A DNA stretch of 64,000 nt from Variovorax sp. UMC13 (GTDB lineage: Bacteria; Pseudomonadota; Gammaproteobacteria; Burkholderiales; Burkholderiaceae_C): NCBI RefSeq assembly GCF_014170375.1, contig NZ_LZZW01000031.1, positions 372,001 to 436,000 on the forward strand, in the 5' to 3' direction. Shown here one piece after another: positions 50,498 to 61,190 of this stretch. The position numbers were made by a program, and so were the translations under genes. Every line of letters starts with the position of its first letter. Positions within the stretch are counted from its first letter, which is position 1. The notes under the pieces are model-generated. The model had not been told where the DNA came from, searched no databases, and saw only the letters and a list, made by a program, of their open reading frames with translations.

Positions 50498-51443
50498 CCT
50501 CCGGCAAGCGCACTTCCATCGGCTGGTCGAAGCTGGTCCACTTGCGGTCGTAGTCCATGCGCTCGAAGTGCTCGACCAGGAAGTCGATGAAGGTGCGCAC
50601 CTTGGCCGACATGTGGCGCCGGCTCTGGAAGGCGAAGTTGATGCTCAGCTGCGGCAGGTCCCAGTCGTCGAGCACCGACACCAGCCGGCCCGCCACCAGG
50701 TCGTCGTAGAGGATGTACTTGGGCTGCACCACGATCCCCATGCCGTCGAGCGCGGCGGTGCGCAGCACCTGGCCGTCGTTCGACTCCAGCAGGCCCTTGA
50801 TCTTCACGCTGCGCGTCTCCTCGCCGCGGCGGAAGGTGAAGTCGTTGGGGTTGTTGCTGTAGGTGTAGAGCAGCACCGGCCGCTGTGCGAGTTCCTCCAC
50901 GCTCTGCGGCATGCCGTGGGCGTTGAGGTAGCCCGGCGACGCGGCCAGGATGCGGCGCGTGGCCGCCAGCCGGCGGATGGTGATGTTCGAGTCGTTCTCG
51001 TACTCGCGGGTGCGGATCGCCACGTCGATGTTGTTGTCGATCAGGTCGTAGTAGCGGTTGGCCGCCTCCACGTGCACCGTGACGTTGGGGTAGCGGTGGG
51101 TGTACTCGCGCAGCAGCGGCGAGATGTGGTGCACCGAGAAGGACAGCGAGGCCGTGATGCGCAGGGTGCCGGTGGGGTTCAGCGTGGTGGCGCTGGCGGC
51201 CGACTCCGCGTCGTTCAGGTCGGCCAGCACGCTCTTGCAACTGCGGTAGAAGTTCTCCCCTACCTCGGTCAGCGTGAGCCGCCGCGTGCTGCGCTGGATC
51301 AGCCGCGCGCCCAGGCGCTCCTCCAGCGCCGCCAGGTGCCGGCTCGCCGCCGCATTCGACAGGCCCAGCGCCTCGGCGGCACGCGACATGCTGCCCAGTT
51401 CGGCGGTCTGCACCAGTAGTTCCATCGCCGTCCAACGGTCCAC
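50487..51443 (-). CDS. LysR-family regulator of the hydroxyquinol-type operon
   Basis: 318 residues. The HTH is at the start (MDRWTAMELLVQTAELGSMS, then SNAAASRHLAALEERLGARL) and the effector domain opens GTLRITASLSFSVHHIS. It is divergent from the ten-gene catabolic operon across 314 bases with a promoter and inverted repeat at LysR-like positions. It is therefore the most likely activator, responding to a pathway intermediate. Confidence 0.9.
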   Translation of the reverse strand: MDRWTAMELLVQTAELGSMSRAAEALGLSNAAASRHLAALEERLGARLIQRSTRRLTLTEVGENFYRSCKSVLADLNDAESAASATTLNPTGTLRITASLSFSVHHISPLLREYTHRYPNVTVHVEAANRYYDLIDNNIDVAIRTREYENDSNITIRRLAATRRILAASPGYLNAHGMPQSVEELAQRPVLLYTYSNNPNDFTFRRGEETRSVKIKGLLESNDGQVLRTAALDGMGIVVQPKYILYDDLVAGRLVSVLDDWDLPQLSINFAFQSRRHMSAKVRTFIDFLVEHFERMDYDRKWTSFDQPMEVRLPEARR

Positions 51444-51535
51444 TTCGTCTCCAGATTTTTGGGCAGCTCGGCGGCTTCGCTTCCGCTGGCTGCAACAGTC
51501 ATTTCATCGCGTGGCGGTCGCGTTCTCGCGGCCAC

Positions 51536-51727
51536 GCCTCTCGAAGAGGCCGCATGTTAGCGCCGCCATCGCGATCGTGCGAGGACGCCATTGCCCATGG
51601 CGGCAAAGGGCTGTGCGCCCCGCGCGACGCGCCGCCTGCGAGCCAGGGAAAACCCTTCCTTTTCCAGCCAATGGAAATGAGGTTTTCGCCAAAGCCCCTT
51701 GGTCCGCCCCTCTTCGATTTCTATAGT
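51536..51727 (+). promoter_or_regulatory. Control region of the hydroxyquinol-type operon
   Basis: A -35 TTGGTC (51699-51704) and -10 TATAGT (51722-51727) are 17 bases apart. Thirty bases upstream lies a nested inverted repeat: GAAAACC (51648-51654) with GGTTTTC (51681-51687), enclosing TTTCCA, five bases, TGGAAA (51661-51677). With a start site about 51733 the dyad centre is near -64, the classical LysR position. A second perfect palindrome, GCCTCT, CGA, AGAGGC (51536-51550), lies nearer the LysR gene. The remaining part of the 314-base gap shows no gene. Confidence 0.6.
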
Positions 51728-51757
51728 TCCCGCAGCCCCAGACCCAGGAGACCCCCG

Positions 51758-52678
51758 GTGCGAAATCTCAACGAAGACAACATCACGCGTGCCGTGATCG
51801 CGATGCACGCGCAGGCCAAGGACGCCCGCGTCCAGGCCCTCATGACCAGCCTGGTGCAGCACCTGCACGCCTTCGCCCGCGAGGTCGAGCTGACCGAGGA
51901 GGAGTGGTTCAAGGGCATCCAGTTCCTCACCGACGTGGGCCACATCACGACCGAGGTGCGGCAGGAATTCATCCTGCTGTCGGACACGCTGGGCCTGTCG
52001 ATGCTGGTGACCGCGCTCAACAACAAGAAGCCGCAGGGCTGCACCGAGGCGACCGTGTTCGGCCCCTTCCACGTCGAAGGCTCGCCGCAGGTGCCGCTGG
52101 GCGGCGACGTCGCCAACGGCGCCGAGGGCGAGCCCTGTTACGTGCGCGGCAGCATCGTCGGCACCGACGGCCAGCCCGTGCCCCATGCCGAACTGCAGGT
52201 GTGGCAGGCCGACGCGGCCGGCAACTACGACGTGCAGTACGCGCGCGAGAACGGCGAGCACGAGCACCGCGCGCGCGCCACGCTCAACGCCGACGCGCAC
52301 GGCGACTTCCACTTCAAGACCATCCGCGCCGAGGCCTACCCGATCCCGCACGACGGCCCGGTCGGCAAGATGCTGGAGGCGCTGGGCCGCCACCCGTGGC
52401 GGCCCGCGCACCTGCACTTCATGATCAGCGCGCCGGGCTTCGAGCGGCTCATCACGCACGTGTTTCGCAACGGCGACCGCTACCTCGACTCCGACGCGGT
52501 GTTCGGCGTGCGCTCGTCGCTGATCGCCGACTGGATCGAGCACCCGCCCGGCGCCACGCCCGACGGCGGCACGAGCGCCGTGCCCTTCTACACGCTGGAC
52601 TTCCGCTTCGTGCTGAACCCGGTGGCGGCGCCCACGGCCGCGCGCGCCACGGCCACCCCCCGCAAGGTGTCGGCCTGA
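51758..52678 (+). CDS. Hydroxyquinol-type intradiol ring-cleavage dioxygenase
   Basis: A 306-residue intradiol dioxygenase. The N-terminal helical domain reads VQHLHAFAREVELTEEEWFK and RQEFILLSDTLGLSMLV, typical of the hydroxyquinol 1,2-dioxygenase branch. The Fe(III) ligands are Tyr157 (GNYDVQY), Tyr194 (AEAYPIP), His218 and His220 (PAHLHF). GTG 51758 has AGGAG at 51746-51750. It cleaves hydroxyquinol or a near relative to maleylacetate, which the reductase at 60035 would take to 3-oxoadipate. Catechol cleavage cannot be excluded. Confidence 0.9.
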   Translation: MRNLNEDNITRAVIAMHAQAKDARVQALMTSLVQHLHAFAREVELTEEEWFKGIQFLTDVGHITTEVRQEFILLSDTLGLSMLVTALNNKKPQGCTEATVFGPFHVEGSPQVPLGGDVANGAEGEPCYVRGSIVGTDGQPVPHAELQVWQADAAGNYDVQYARENGEHEHRARATLNADAHGDFHFKTIRAEAYPIPHDGPVGKMLEALGRHPWRPAHLHFMISAPGFERLITHVFRNGDRYLDSDAVFGVRSSLIADWIEHPPGATPDGGTSAVPFYTLDFRFVLNPVAAPTAARATATPRKVSA

Positions 52679-54116
52679 TGTCCACGCCGACGCCAGCGCG
52701 CACGCGCATCGAAGGCGCCACGCTCGTGTCGATGGACGACACGCTGGGCGTGATCGACGACGCCTGCATCGAGATCGCCGACGGCCGCATCGCCTCGGTC
52801 ACGGCGCTGCACAACGCAGCGCCGGCCGCGCCGGCCGACACCGTGATCGACGCCCGCGGCTTCATCGTCTTTCCCGGCCTGGTCAATGCCCACATGCACA
52901 CCTGGCAGACCGCGCTGCGCGGCATGGCCAGCAACTGGACGCTGATGGAGTATTTCCGCTGGATGCACGCGGGCCTGGGCACGCTGTTCACGCCCGAGGA
53001 CATCCGCATCGGCACCTATGCCGGCGCGCTCAACCAGCTGAATGCCGGCACCACCACGCTGGTCGACTGGTGCCACAACAACCCGACGCCCGCCCACACC
53101 GATGCGGCCGTCGATGCGCTGGCGCAGAGCGGCATCCGCGCCGCCTTCTTCCACGGCAGCCCCAAGCCCGACCCGCGCCCCGGCGAGCCGCCCTTCTGGG
53201 AGGTCGCGCATCCGCGCGCCGAGATCACGCGGCTGCAGGCCGATGCGCGCTTCGCGCCCGGCGGCCTGCTGAGCCTGGGCATGGCGGTGCTGGGCCCGCA
53301 CTATTCGACGCTCGAGGTCGCGCGGGCCGACTTCGCGCTGGCCCGCGAACTGGGCCTGACGGCCTCCATGCACCAGGGCGGCGGCGCGGCGCGCGCACCC
53401 GAGGGCTGGAGCGTGCTCGAGCGCGCAGGCCTGCTGGGCCCGCACATCAACATCGTGCACGGCAACGGCCTGAGCGACGCGCAGCTCGACCGCTTCGTCG
53501 CGCTGGGCATGAGCTTCTCGCTCACGCCCGAGAACGAGATGACGCAGGGCCACGGCCACCCGATCGTCGGCCGGCTGCGCGCACGCGGCGTGTCACCCTC
53601 GATCGGCGTCGACCTCGAATCGGGCCTGTCGGGCGAGATGTTCACGGCCGCGCGCATCGCGCTGGTGCACCAGCGCGCGCTCGACAACGCGGCCTTCCGC
53701 GCCGCTGCGGTCGGCGACGGCCCGGTGATCCCGCCCACCACCACGCTGCAGACCCACGAGGCCCTGCGCTGGATCACGGTCGAAGGCGCGCGCATGCTGG
53801 GCCAGCAGGACCGCATCGGTTCGCTCGCGCCCGGCAAGCAGGCCGACCTGCTCCTCATCGATGCGCGGCTGCCCAACATGCAGCCGGTGCACGACCCGGT
53901 CAGCACCGTGCTGATGCAGACCAGCCTCGCGAACATCGACTCGGTGATGGTCGCGGGCCGCTGGCGCAAGCGGCACGGCGTGCTGGTCGACGACGCGGGC
54001 CGGCCGCTGGACCCCGACAGCTGGCTGCCCGCGCTGCGCGCCTCGGGACAGCGCCTGGCAGCCGGCGTGGGCTGGCAGCCGGCGCACGCCACACCTCACA
54101 CAAGAACGGAGACTGC

Positions 54117-54120
<4 letters not shown>
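52678..54120 (+). CDS. Amidohydrolase, ATZ/TRZ chlorohydrolase-like
   Basis: A 480-residue metal-dependent hydrolase. A beta-sandwich start (IEGATLVSMDDTLGVIDDAC) leads to the barrel with metal ligands His72 and His74 in LVNAHMHTWQT, a later His in ASMHQGG, NIVHGNGLSD and the Asp in GVDLESGLSG. The family includes deaminases and dechlorinases of aromatic N-heterocycles. It starts at the dioxygenase stop (ATGA overlap). It probably removes an amine, amide or other leaving group from the imported compound; this role is inference. Confidence 0.88.
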
Positions 54121-55638
<1,518 letters not shown>

Positions 55639-55646
<8 letters not shown>

Positions 55647-56625
55647 AATGACCGTACGCGCCGAGCCCGTGGAGGGCGTCGGCAAGCTGATCGCGCGGCT
55701 CAAGCACGCCGGCAGCGCCAGTGGCGCGCTGATGATGCTGATCGTGCTATGCGCGGTGTTCGCGTTCTCGACCGAGAACTTCCTCGACGGCGCCAACCTG
55801 GTCAACGTGGCGGTGCAGTCCACCATCCTGCTGCTGCTCGCGCTGCCGATGACGCTGATCATCATGACCGAGGGCCTGGACCTCTCGATGGGCGCGGTGC
55901 TCACGCTGGCCAACGTGGTGCTGGCCACGGTGGCGGTGAACACCGGCGGCGTGAGCCTCGCGCTGCTGGCCGCGCTGGGCGTGGGCCTGGCCTTCGGCCT
56001 GGTCAACGGCACGCTGGTGTCGCGCCTGGGCATCCCGCCCTTCGTCGCGACGCTGGGCACGCTGGGCGCGGCCCAGGGCCTGGCGCTGGTGGTGACCGAC
56101 GGCCAGAGCGTGGTCGGCATTCCGGCCTCGGTGCAGATGTTCTACAGCGGCGCCTTCCTCGGCGTGCCCGCGCCGATCTGGATCGCCGGCATCGCCTATG
56201 CGCTGTTCCATGTCGTGCTGTACCACACGCGCTTCGGCACCAACGTCTTCGCGCTGGGCGGCAACCGCGAGGCGCTGACCCTGGCCGGTGTGCGCACCCG
56301 CCTCTACCTGGTGGCGGTGTACGTGATCGGCGGCCTGATGGCCGGCCTGGCGGCGCTGCTGCTCACCGCACGCATCAGCTCGGGCCACCCGACGGCGGCG
56401 CTGGGCATGGAGTTCGACGCCATCGCCGCGGTCGCGGTCGGCGGCACCTCCTTCGAGAAGGGCAAGGGCTGGCTGCTCGGCACCTTGATCGGCGTGCTGG
56501 CGGTCGGCGTGCTGCGCAACGGGCTCAACCTGATGGGCGTGACCTCGGCGGTGCAGGTGTCGGCCATCGGCCTGCTCGTCATCCTCGCGTTGATGATCGA
56601 CGCGTTCCGCGGGAAGCAATCGTGA
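55639..56625 (+). CDS. ABC permease 1, ribose type
   Basis: A 328-residue membrane protein with eight to ten helices of the RbsC family. LLLLALPMTLIIMTEGLDLS and the coupling segment SMGAVLTLANVVLAT are the hallmark. The C-terminal FEKGKGWLLGTLIGVLAVGV follows. It forms the membrane pore as a heterodimer with the second permease. Its start at ATG 55639 overlaps the ATPase gene by eight bases. Confidence 0.92.
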
Positions 56626-57650
56626 GCACTGTGATGAAGACCCCCACCCTCTCCTCCCCCGCCGCGGCGTCGGCGCAGCAGAACGCATCGGGCCTGCAGG
56701 GCCTGTGGCAGGCGCTGCCCGACCCGGTGCGCAGCGTGGCCTTCCGGCTGCTCGCACTGGGCCTGCTGTGCCTGATGCTGAGCTTCGCCAGCGACGCCTT
56801 CCTCACCACCACCAACCTGGTCAACGTGCTGCGGCAGGCGGCGCTGCTTTTCCTGCTGGCCTCGGGCGTGACGCTGGTGATCCTCACCGCGGGCCTGGAC
56901 CTCTCGGTGGGCGCGAACGTGGCGATGAGCGCCTGCCTCGCGGCCACGCTGATGAAGGCCACGGGCTCGATCACGCTGGCGGTGTTCGCCGGCCTGGGCT
57001 GCGGCCTGCTGATCGGCATCGCCAACGGCCTGCTGATCACGCTGCTGCGGCTGCCGCCCTTCATCGCGACCTACGGGATGCTCTGGATCCTGCACGGCGT
57101 GACCTACTGGTTCATGAAGGGCGAGACCATCCACGGCTTCCCGCCGGCCTTCCGCGCCATCGGCAGCGGCCACTGGCTGGGCATCCCGATCCCGGTCTAC
57201 CTGATGGTGGCCTTCCTGTTCATCGGCGTGGTGTTCGCGCAGCGCACCCGCTGGGGCCAGGAGATCTACGCCGTGGGCGCCAACCCCGAGGCCGCGCGCC
57301 TGTCGGGCGTGCCGGTGAAGAGCCGCCTGGTGCTGGTCTATGCGGTGAGCGGCGCGATGGCCGGGCTGGCCAGCCTGATCTTCCTCGCGCGGCTCAACTC
57401 GGCCGAAGGCGACATCGGCGAAGCGCTCACGCTGCCGGCCATCGCGGCGGTGCTGATCGGCGGCACCTCGCTGTTCGGCGGCGTGGGCTCGGTCTTCGGC
57501 ACGCTGGTCGGCGCGCTGATCCTGACCCTGGTGCTCAACGGCATGAACCTGTTGGCCATCAGCTCGAACTGGCAACCCGTGGTCACGGGCGTGATCGTCG
57601 TACTGGCGGTATTTCTCGACAACCTCACTCGCAAAGGAGACAGAAAATGA
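56622..57650 (+). CDS. ABC permease 2, ribose type
   Basis: A 342-residue RbsC-type permease, paralog of permease 1. FLLASGVTLVILTAGLDLSV is the family signature, and LFGGVGSVFGTLVGALILTL lies near the C-terminus. It has an extra cytoplasmic N-terminal extension of about 40 residues. GTG 56622 overlaps the previous stop by four bases; ATG 56634 is the alternative. Two different permeases rather than one homodimer suggest a substrate beyond simple ribose. Confidence 0.9.
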   Translation: MSTVMKTPTLSSPAAASAQQNASGLQGLWQALPDPVRSVAFRLLALGLLCLMLSFASDAFLTTTNLVNVLRQAALLFLLASGVTLVILTAGLDLSVGANVAMSACLAATLMKATGSITLAVFAGLGCGLLIGIANGLLITLLRLPPFIATYGMLWILHGVTYWFMKGETIHGFPPAFRAIGSGHWLGIPIPVYLMVAFLFIGVVFAQRTRWGQEIYAVGANPEAARLSGVPVKSRLVLVYAVSGAMAGLASLIFLARLNSAEGDIGEALTLPAIAAVLIGGTSLFGGVGSVFGTLVGALILTLVLNGMNLLAISSNWQPVVTGVIVVLAVFLDNLTRKGDRK

Positions 57651-58618
57651 AGATGAAGACAAGCCACCGGCTCGCCCTGCTGGCCCTGGTTCTCGGCGGC
57701 GCCTCGCTGGCGCAGGCCCAGAGCGGCGAACGCATCGCGGTGTTCACCAAGAACCAGACCAACCCCTTCTTCCAGGCGGTGCGCCTGGGTGCCGACTCGG
57801 CCGCCAAGCAGCTCAACGTGAAGGTCACCCACTACGTGCCGACCAAGCCCGACAGCATCCCCGAGCAGATGAGCCAGATCGAGGACGTGATCGTGAAGAA
57901 GCCCGACGCGATCGTGTTCACGCCGGTCGACTACAAGGCCATGGGCCCGGCCGTCGGCAAGATCAATGCGGCCAAGATCCCGGTGGTCAACGTGACCGAC
58001 CGCAGCGAGGTCGGCAACTTCGTCGCCTTCGTCGGCGCCAGCGACTACCAGCTGGGCCTGGAGACCACGAAGTACCTGATCAAGGCCATGGGCGGCACGG
58101 GCAACATCGTGGTGCTCGAGGGCGTCAAGGGTTCGCTCACCAGCATCGACCGGGTGCGCGGCTTCAACGACGCGGTCAAGGCCGCGCCGGGCGTGAAGGT
58201 GGTGGCGTCGCAGCCGGGCAACTACCAGCGCCTGCAGGCCCTGCAGGTGATGGAGAACCTGATGCAGTCGCACCCCAAGATCGACGGCGTGTTCGCCGCC
58301 AACGACGCCATGGCCTCGGGCGCCATCGAGGCGCTCGACGGCGCCGGCCGCAAGGCGCTGGTGGTGGGCATCAACGGCACCAAGGAGGCCGTCGACGCGA
58401 TCAAGGCCGGCAAGATGCTGGCCTCGGGCGACTACAACGGCTTCCTGCAGGGCTGCGTGTCGACCATGACCGCGGTGCGCGAACTGCGCAAGCTGCCGGT
58501 CGAGAAGGACGTGGTCTTCCCCGCCACCGTGATCGCCAAGGACAACCTGTCGGCCTCCGAATCGCCGGTCGAGTCGCGCAGCTGCCCCAAGTGGGAAGAG
58601 GCCATCGCCAGGAAGTGA
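57647..58618 (+). CDS. Ribose-type periplasmic substrate-binding protein
   Basis: A 323-residue Peripla_BP_4 protein with a clear signal peptide (LALLALVLGGASLAQA). IAVFTKNQTNPFFQAVRLGA, IPEQMSQIEDVIVKKPDAIV, VNVTDRSEVGNFV and VFAANDAMASGAIEAL match the RbsB-like family. It has a strong AAAGGAG ribosome site, fitting the high expression needed. It defines the import specificity; the ligand may be a glycoside, polyol or aromatic. A stable hairpin follows it. Confidence 0.92.
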   Translation: MKMKTSHRLALLALVLGGASLAQAQSGERIAVFTKNQTNPFFQAVRLGADSAAKQLNVKVTHYVPTKPDSIPEQMSQIEDVIVKKPDAIVFTPVDYKAMGPAVGKINAAKIPVVNVTDRSEVGNFVAFVGASDYQLGLETTKYLIKAMGGTGNIVVLEGVKGSLTSIDRVRGFNDAVKAAPGVKVVASQPGNYQRLQALQVMENLMQSHPKIDGVFAANDAMASGAIEALDGAGRKALVVGINGTKEAVDAIKAGKMLASGDYNGFLQGCVSTMTAVRELRKLPVEKDVVFPATVIAKDNLSASESPVESRSCPKWEEAIARK

Positions 58619-58624
58619 TCTCCC

Positions 58625-58657
58625 GGCGCACGGCCCGCCGCGGCGGGGCCGTGCGCC
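58625..58657 (+). other. Intercistronic hairpin after the binding-protein gene
   Basis: Perfect 12-base arms (GGCGCACGGCCC at 58625-58636 and GGGCCGTGCGCC at 58646-58657) enclose a nine-base loop. No run of T follows, so it is unlikely to terminate transcription fully. Hairpins in this position after a binding-protein gene often protect the upstream mRNA from 3' exonucleases and raise its level above that of later genes. Confidence 0.65.
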
Positions 58658-58691
58658 CTCCTCCACCCATCCATTCCAACGGAGCACTCCC

Positions 58692-58997
58692 GTGATTTTC
58701 GTTTTCCATCTGCTGGACCGTGCCGACGCCGGCGAACTGCGCCTGCGCGTGCGGCCCGAGCACAAGGCCTACCTCGCCGCGGTGGCCGACCGCATCGCCT
58801 TCGCCGGCCCGCTGACCAGCGACAACGGCCAGACCATGATCGGCAGCCTGCTGGCCATCGACTTCCCCGACCGCGCCGCGGCCGAGCGCTGGCAGGCCGA
58901 CGAGCCCTTCACCCGGGCCGGCGTCTACCAGAGCGCTTCGGTGCTGCCCTTCGTCAACCTGTGGCCGCAGACGGCCGGCTTCCCGCCCGCGGCCTGA
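58692..58997 (+). CDS. YciI-family protein
   Basis: A 101-residue ferredoxin-fold protein of the YciI family, starting from GTG 58692 with GGAG at 58681-58684. The family His-Asp feature is seen in RPEHKAYL and the middle GPLTSDNGQTMIGSLLAIDF; DEPFTRAGVYQS follows. YciI proteins resemble muconolactone isomerase and some act as dechlorinating or isomerising enzymes. Its place in a ring-cleavage operon suggests a role on a pathway intermediate. Confidence 0.85.
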   Translation: MIFVFHLLDRADAGELRLRVRPEHKAYLAAVADRIAFAGPLTSDNGQTMIGSLLAIDFPDRAAAERWQADEPFTRAGVYQSASVLPFVNLWPQTAGFPPAA

Positions 58998-59006
58998 GCC
59001 TGACCC

Positions 59007-59312
59007 ATGACCTTCAAGCACATCGTCATGTGGGACCTGCGCGGCGACTCCGCCGAGGAGAAGGCCCGCGCCATCCACCTGGTGCGCGGCAAGTTCGAGG
59101 CCCTGCGCGGCCAGATCCCGGGGCTGCTGCACCTGGAGGTCGGCGTCGACCTGAGCCATGCCGACTACGCCTGCGACGTCGTGCTGTACAGCGAGTTCGA
59201 CAGCCAGGAATCGCTGGCCTCCTATGCCACGCACCCGGCGCACCTGCGGGTGCGCGAGGAGATCGGCGACCTGCGGATCGCGCGCCACCAGGTCGACTAC
59301 GCGGCGCACTGA
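59007..59312 (+). CDS. Dabb (stress-responsive A/B barrel) domain protein
   Basis: A 101-residue protein with the Dabb pattern: FKHIVMWDLRGD at the start, IPGLLHLEVGVDLSHADYAC in the middle, LYSEFDSQESLASYATHPAH near the end, and His at the family active site (KHIVMW). The ferredoxin-like dimeric barrel can cyclise or cleave polyketide-like compounds. It lies 9 bases after the YciI gene. Enzymatic role unknown. Confidence 0.85.
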   Translation: MTFKHIVMWDLRGDSAEEKARAIHLVRGKFEALRGQIPGLLHLEVGVDLSHADYACDVVLYSEFDSQESLASYATHPAHLRVREEIGDLRIARHQVDYAAH

Positions 59313-59387
59313 GCGCCGCCTTTCCATTTCCCGACCGTACGGCCGGCGTGCCGCGCGGTCTTTCTTTCCATCGAGCCCGAAGAACCC

Positions 59388-59954
59388 ATGACCACCCCCC
59401 TAGACATCGTCGGCCTGTGCGGCAGCCTGCGCCATGCGTCCATCAACCGTGCCGCGCTCCGGCTGGCCGGCGAGGTCATGCCTGCCGGCATGACGCTGGA
59501 GATCGCCGAGATCCGCGACATCCCCTTCTTCGACGGCGATGTGATGGCCCAGGGCTGGCCCGCGGCCGTGGCCGCGCTGCGCGAGCGCATCCGCAAAGCC
59601 GACGCCGTGGTCATCGCCACGCCCGAGTACAACTTCTCCACGCCCGGCGTGCTCAAGAACACGCTCGACTGGCTCAGCCGCGGCGAGGACCAGCCCTTCG
59701 CCTTCAAGCCGGTGGCGATCCTCTCGGCCTCGCCCGGCCCGCTGGGCGGTGCGCGCGTGCAGTACGACCTGCGCCGCGTGATGCTGTTCATGAACGCCCA
59801 GGTGCTGGCCAAGCCCGAGGTCTTCATCGGCGGCGCCGGCGCCAAGTTCTCGCCCGAGGGCGTGTGCACCGACGCGACCACGCGCCAGTTCGTGGGCGAC
59901 CAGATGGCGGCCTTCGCGCACTGGATCGCGGGCGTGCGGCGCATGCAGGGTTGA
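59388..59954 (+). CDS. NADPH-dependent FMN reductase
   Basis: A 188-residue flavodoxin-fold enzyme. GLCGSLRHASINRAALR is the FMN phosphate loop, ATPEYNFSTPGVLKNTLDWL the family core, and ILSASPGPLGGARVQYDLR the second FMN contact. These enzymes reduce FMN or quinones with NADPH. In this operon it could supply reduced flavin to a monooxygenase or reduce a quinone form of hydroxyquinol. No monooxygenase gene lies in the operon. Confidence 0.9.
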   Translation: MTTPLDIVGLCGSLRHASINRAALRLAGEVMPAGMTLEIAEIRDIPFFDGDVMAQGWPAAVAALRERIRKADAVVIATPEYNFSTPGVLKNTLDWLSRGEDQPFAFKPVAILSASPGPLGGARVQYDLRRVMLFMNAQVLAKPEVFIGGAGAKFSPEGVCTDATTRQFVGDQMAAFAHWIAGVRRMQG

Positions 59955-59966
59955 GGGCCGGAAGAA

Positions 59967-60004
59967 CCCTCACCCCAGCCCTCTCCCGCGCGCGGGAGAG
60001 GGGG
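59967..60004 (+). repeat. REP-like palindromic element
   Basis: CCCTCACCCCAGCCCTCTCCC is followed by its near mirror; the core CCCTCTCCCGCG/CGCGGGAGAGGG (59979-60002) is a perfect 24-base palindrome. This motif, CCCTCACCCC plus CCCTCTCCC with a mirrored GGGAGAGGG, is a widely repeated intergenic element in proteobacterial genomes. Only one copy was noted in this window. It may also act as a transcript stabiliser. Confidence 0.6.
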
Positions 60005-60034
60005 CAAGACAAGAGACCCCGAATGGACCGCACC

Positions 60035-61132
60035 ATGAGCACCCTGCACCCGCCCCGCCACGATTTCGTCTTCACCGCCCAGTCCGCGCGCGTGCGCTTC
60101 GCGCCGGGCGCGCTCGCGCACCTGCCGCAGGAGGTCGAGGCGCTGGGCGCCCGGCGCGCGCTGGTGCTGTGCACGCCGCAACAGGTCGAGACGGCCGAAC
60201 GCGTGTCGGCCCTGCTCGGGCCGCTGAGCGCGGGCGTGTTCAGCGGCGCCGTGATGCACGTGCCCATCGAGGCCGCGCGCGAGGCCCGCGCGCACGCCGG
60301 CGCGGTCGGCGCCGACTGCGCGGTGGCGATCGGCGGCGGCTCCACCGTGGGCCTGGGCAAGGCCATCGCGCTCGAGTCGCCGATGCCCATCATCGCGATC
60401 CCGACCACCTATGCGGGCTCGGAGATGACGCCGATCTACGGCATCACCGAAGCCGGCCTGAAGAAGACCGGTCGCGACCCGCGCGTGCTGCCGCGCACCG
60501 TGCTCTACGACCCGGAACTGTCGACCGGCCTGCCCGTCGGCCTGTCGGTGGTCAGCGGCATGAACGCCATCGCGCACGCGGCCGAAGGCCTGTACGCACG
60601 CGACGGCAACCCCGTGATGTCGCTGATGGCCGAGGAAGGCATCCGCGCCATCGCCCAGGGCCTGCGCGGCATCGTCGCAGCCCCCTCCGCCATCGACGCG
60701 CGCAGCGACTGCCTCTACGGCGCCTGGCTCTGCGGCACGGTGCTGGGCCATGTCGGCATGGCGCTGCACCACAAGCTGTGTCACACCCTGGGCGGCAGCT
60801 TCAACCTGCCGCATGCCGAAACCCACACGGTGGTGCTGCCGCACGCGCTGGCCTACAACGCGGCCGCCGCGCCCGAGGCCATGCAGCGCATCGCCCGCGC
60901 CATCGGCCGCAGTGACGGCGACGCGGCCGGCGGCCTGTTCGACCTGGCCGGGGCCCTGGGCGCGCCCACCTCGCTGCGCGAGATCGGCATGCCGAAGGAA
61001 GGCCTGGCGCGCGTCGCCGACCTGGCCGTGGCCAACCCCTACTGGAACCCGCGCCCGCTGGCGCGCGACGCGCTCATGGCCCTGCTGCACGACGCCTGGG
61101 AAGGGCGGCGGCCGAGCAGCACGCGGCCCTGA
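60035..61132 (+). CDS. Maleylacetate reductase (iron-type alcohol dehydrogenase family)
   Basis: A 365-residue Fe-ADH-fold enzyme. DFVFTAQSARVRFAPGALAH is the start typical of maleylacetate reductases, GGGSTVGLGKAIAL the NAD-binding loop, IPTTYAGSEMTPIYGITE, and SGMNAIAHAAEGLYA and HHKLCHTLGGSF supply the conserved His. The start is ATG 60035 or ATG 60023. It reduces maleylacetate to 3-oxoadipate and completes the lower hydroxyquinol pathway with the dioxygenase. Confidence 0.92.
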   Translation: MSTLHPPRHDFVFTAQSARVRFAPGALAHLPQEVEALGARRALVLCTPQQVETAERVSALLGPLSAGVFSGAVMHVPIEAAREARAHAGAVGADCAVAIGGGSTVGLGKAIALESPMPIIAIPTTYAGSEMTPIYGITEAGLKKTGRDPRVLPRTVLYDPELSTGLPVGLSVVSGMNAIAHAAEGLYARDGNPVMSLMAEEGIRAIAQGLRGIVAAPSAIDARSDCLYGAWLCGTVLGHVGMALHHKLCHTLGGSFNLPHAETHTVVLPHALAYNAAAAPEAMQRIARAIGRSDGDAAGGLFDLAGALGAPTSLREIGMPKEGLARVADLAVANPYWNPRPLARDALMALLHDAWEGRRPSSTRP

Positions 61133-61190
61133 GCGCTTCGCCGCCCGAGCCAATCCGTCATCACATCACACACAAGGAGACATCGTCATC

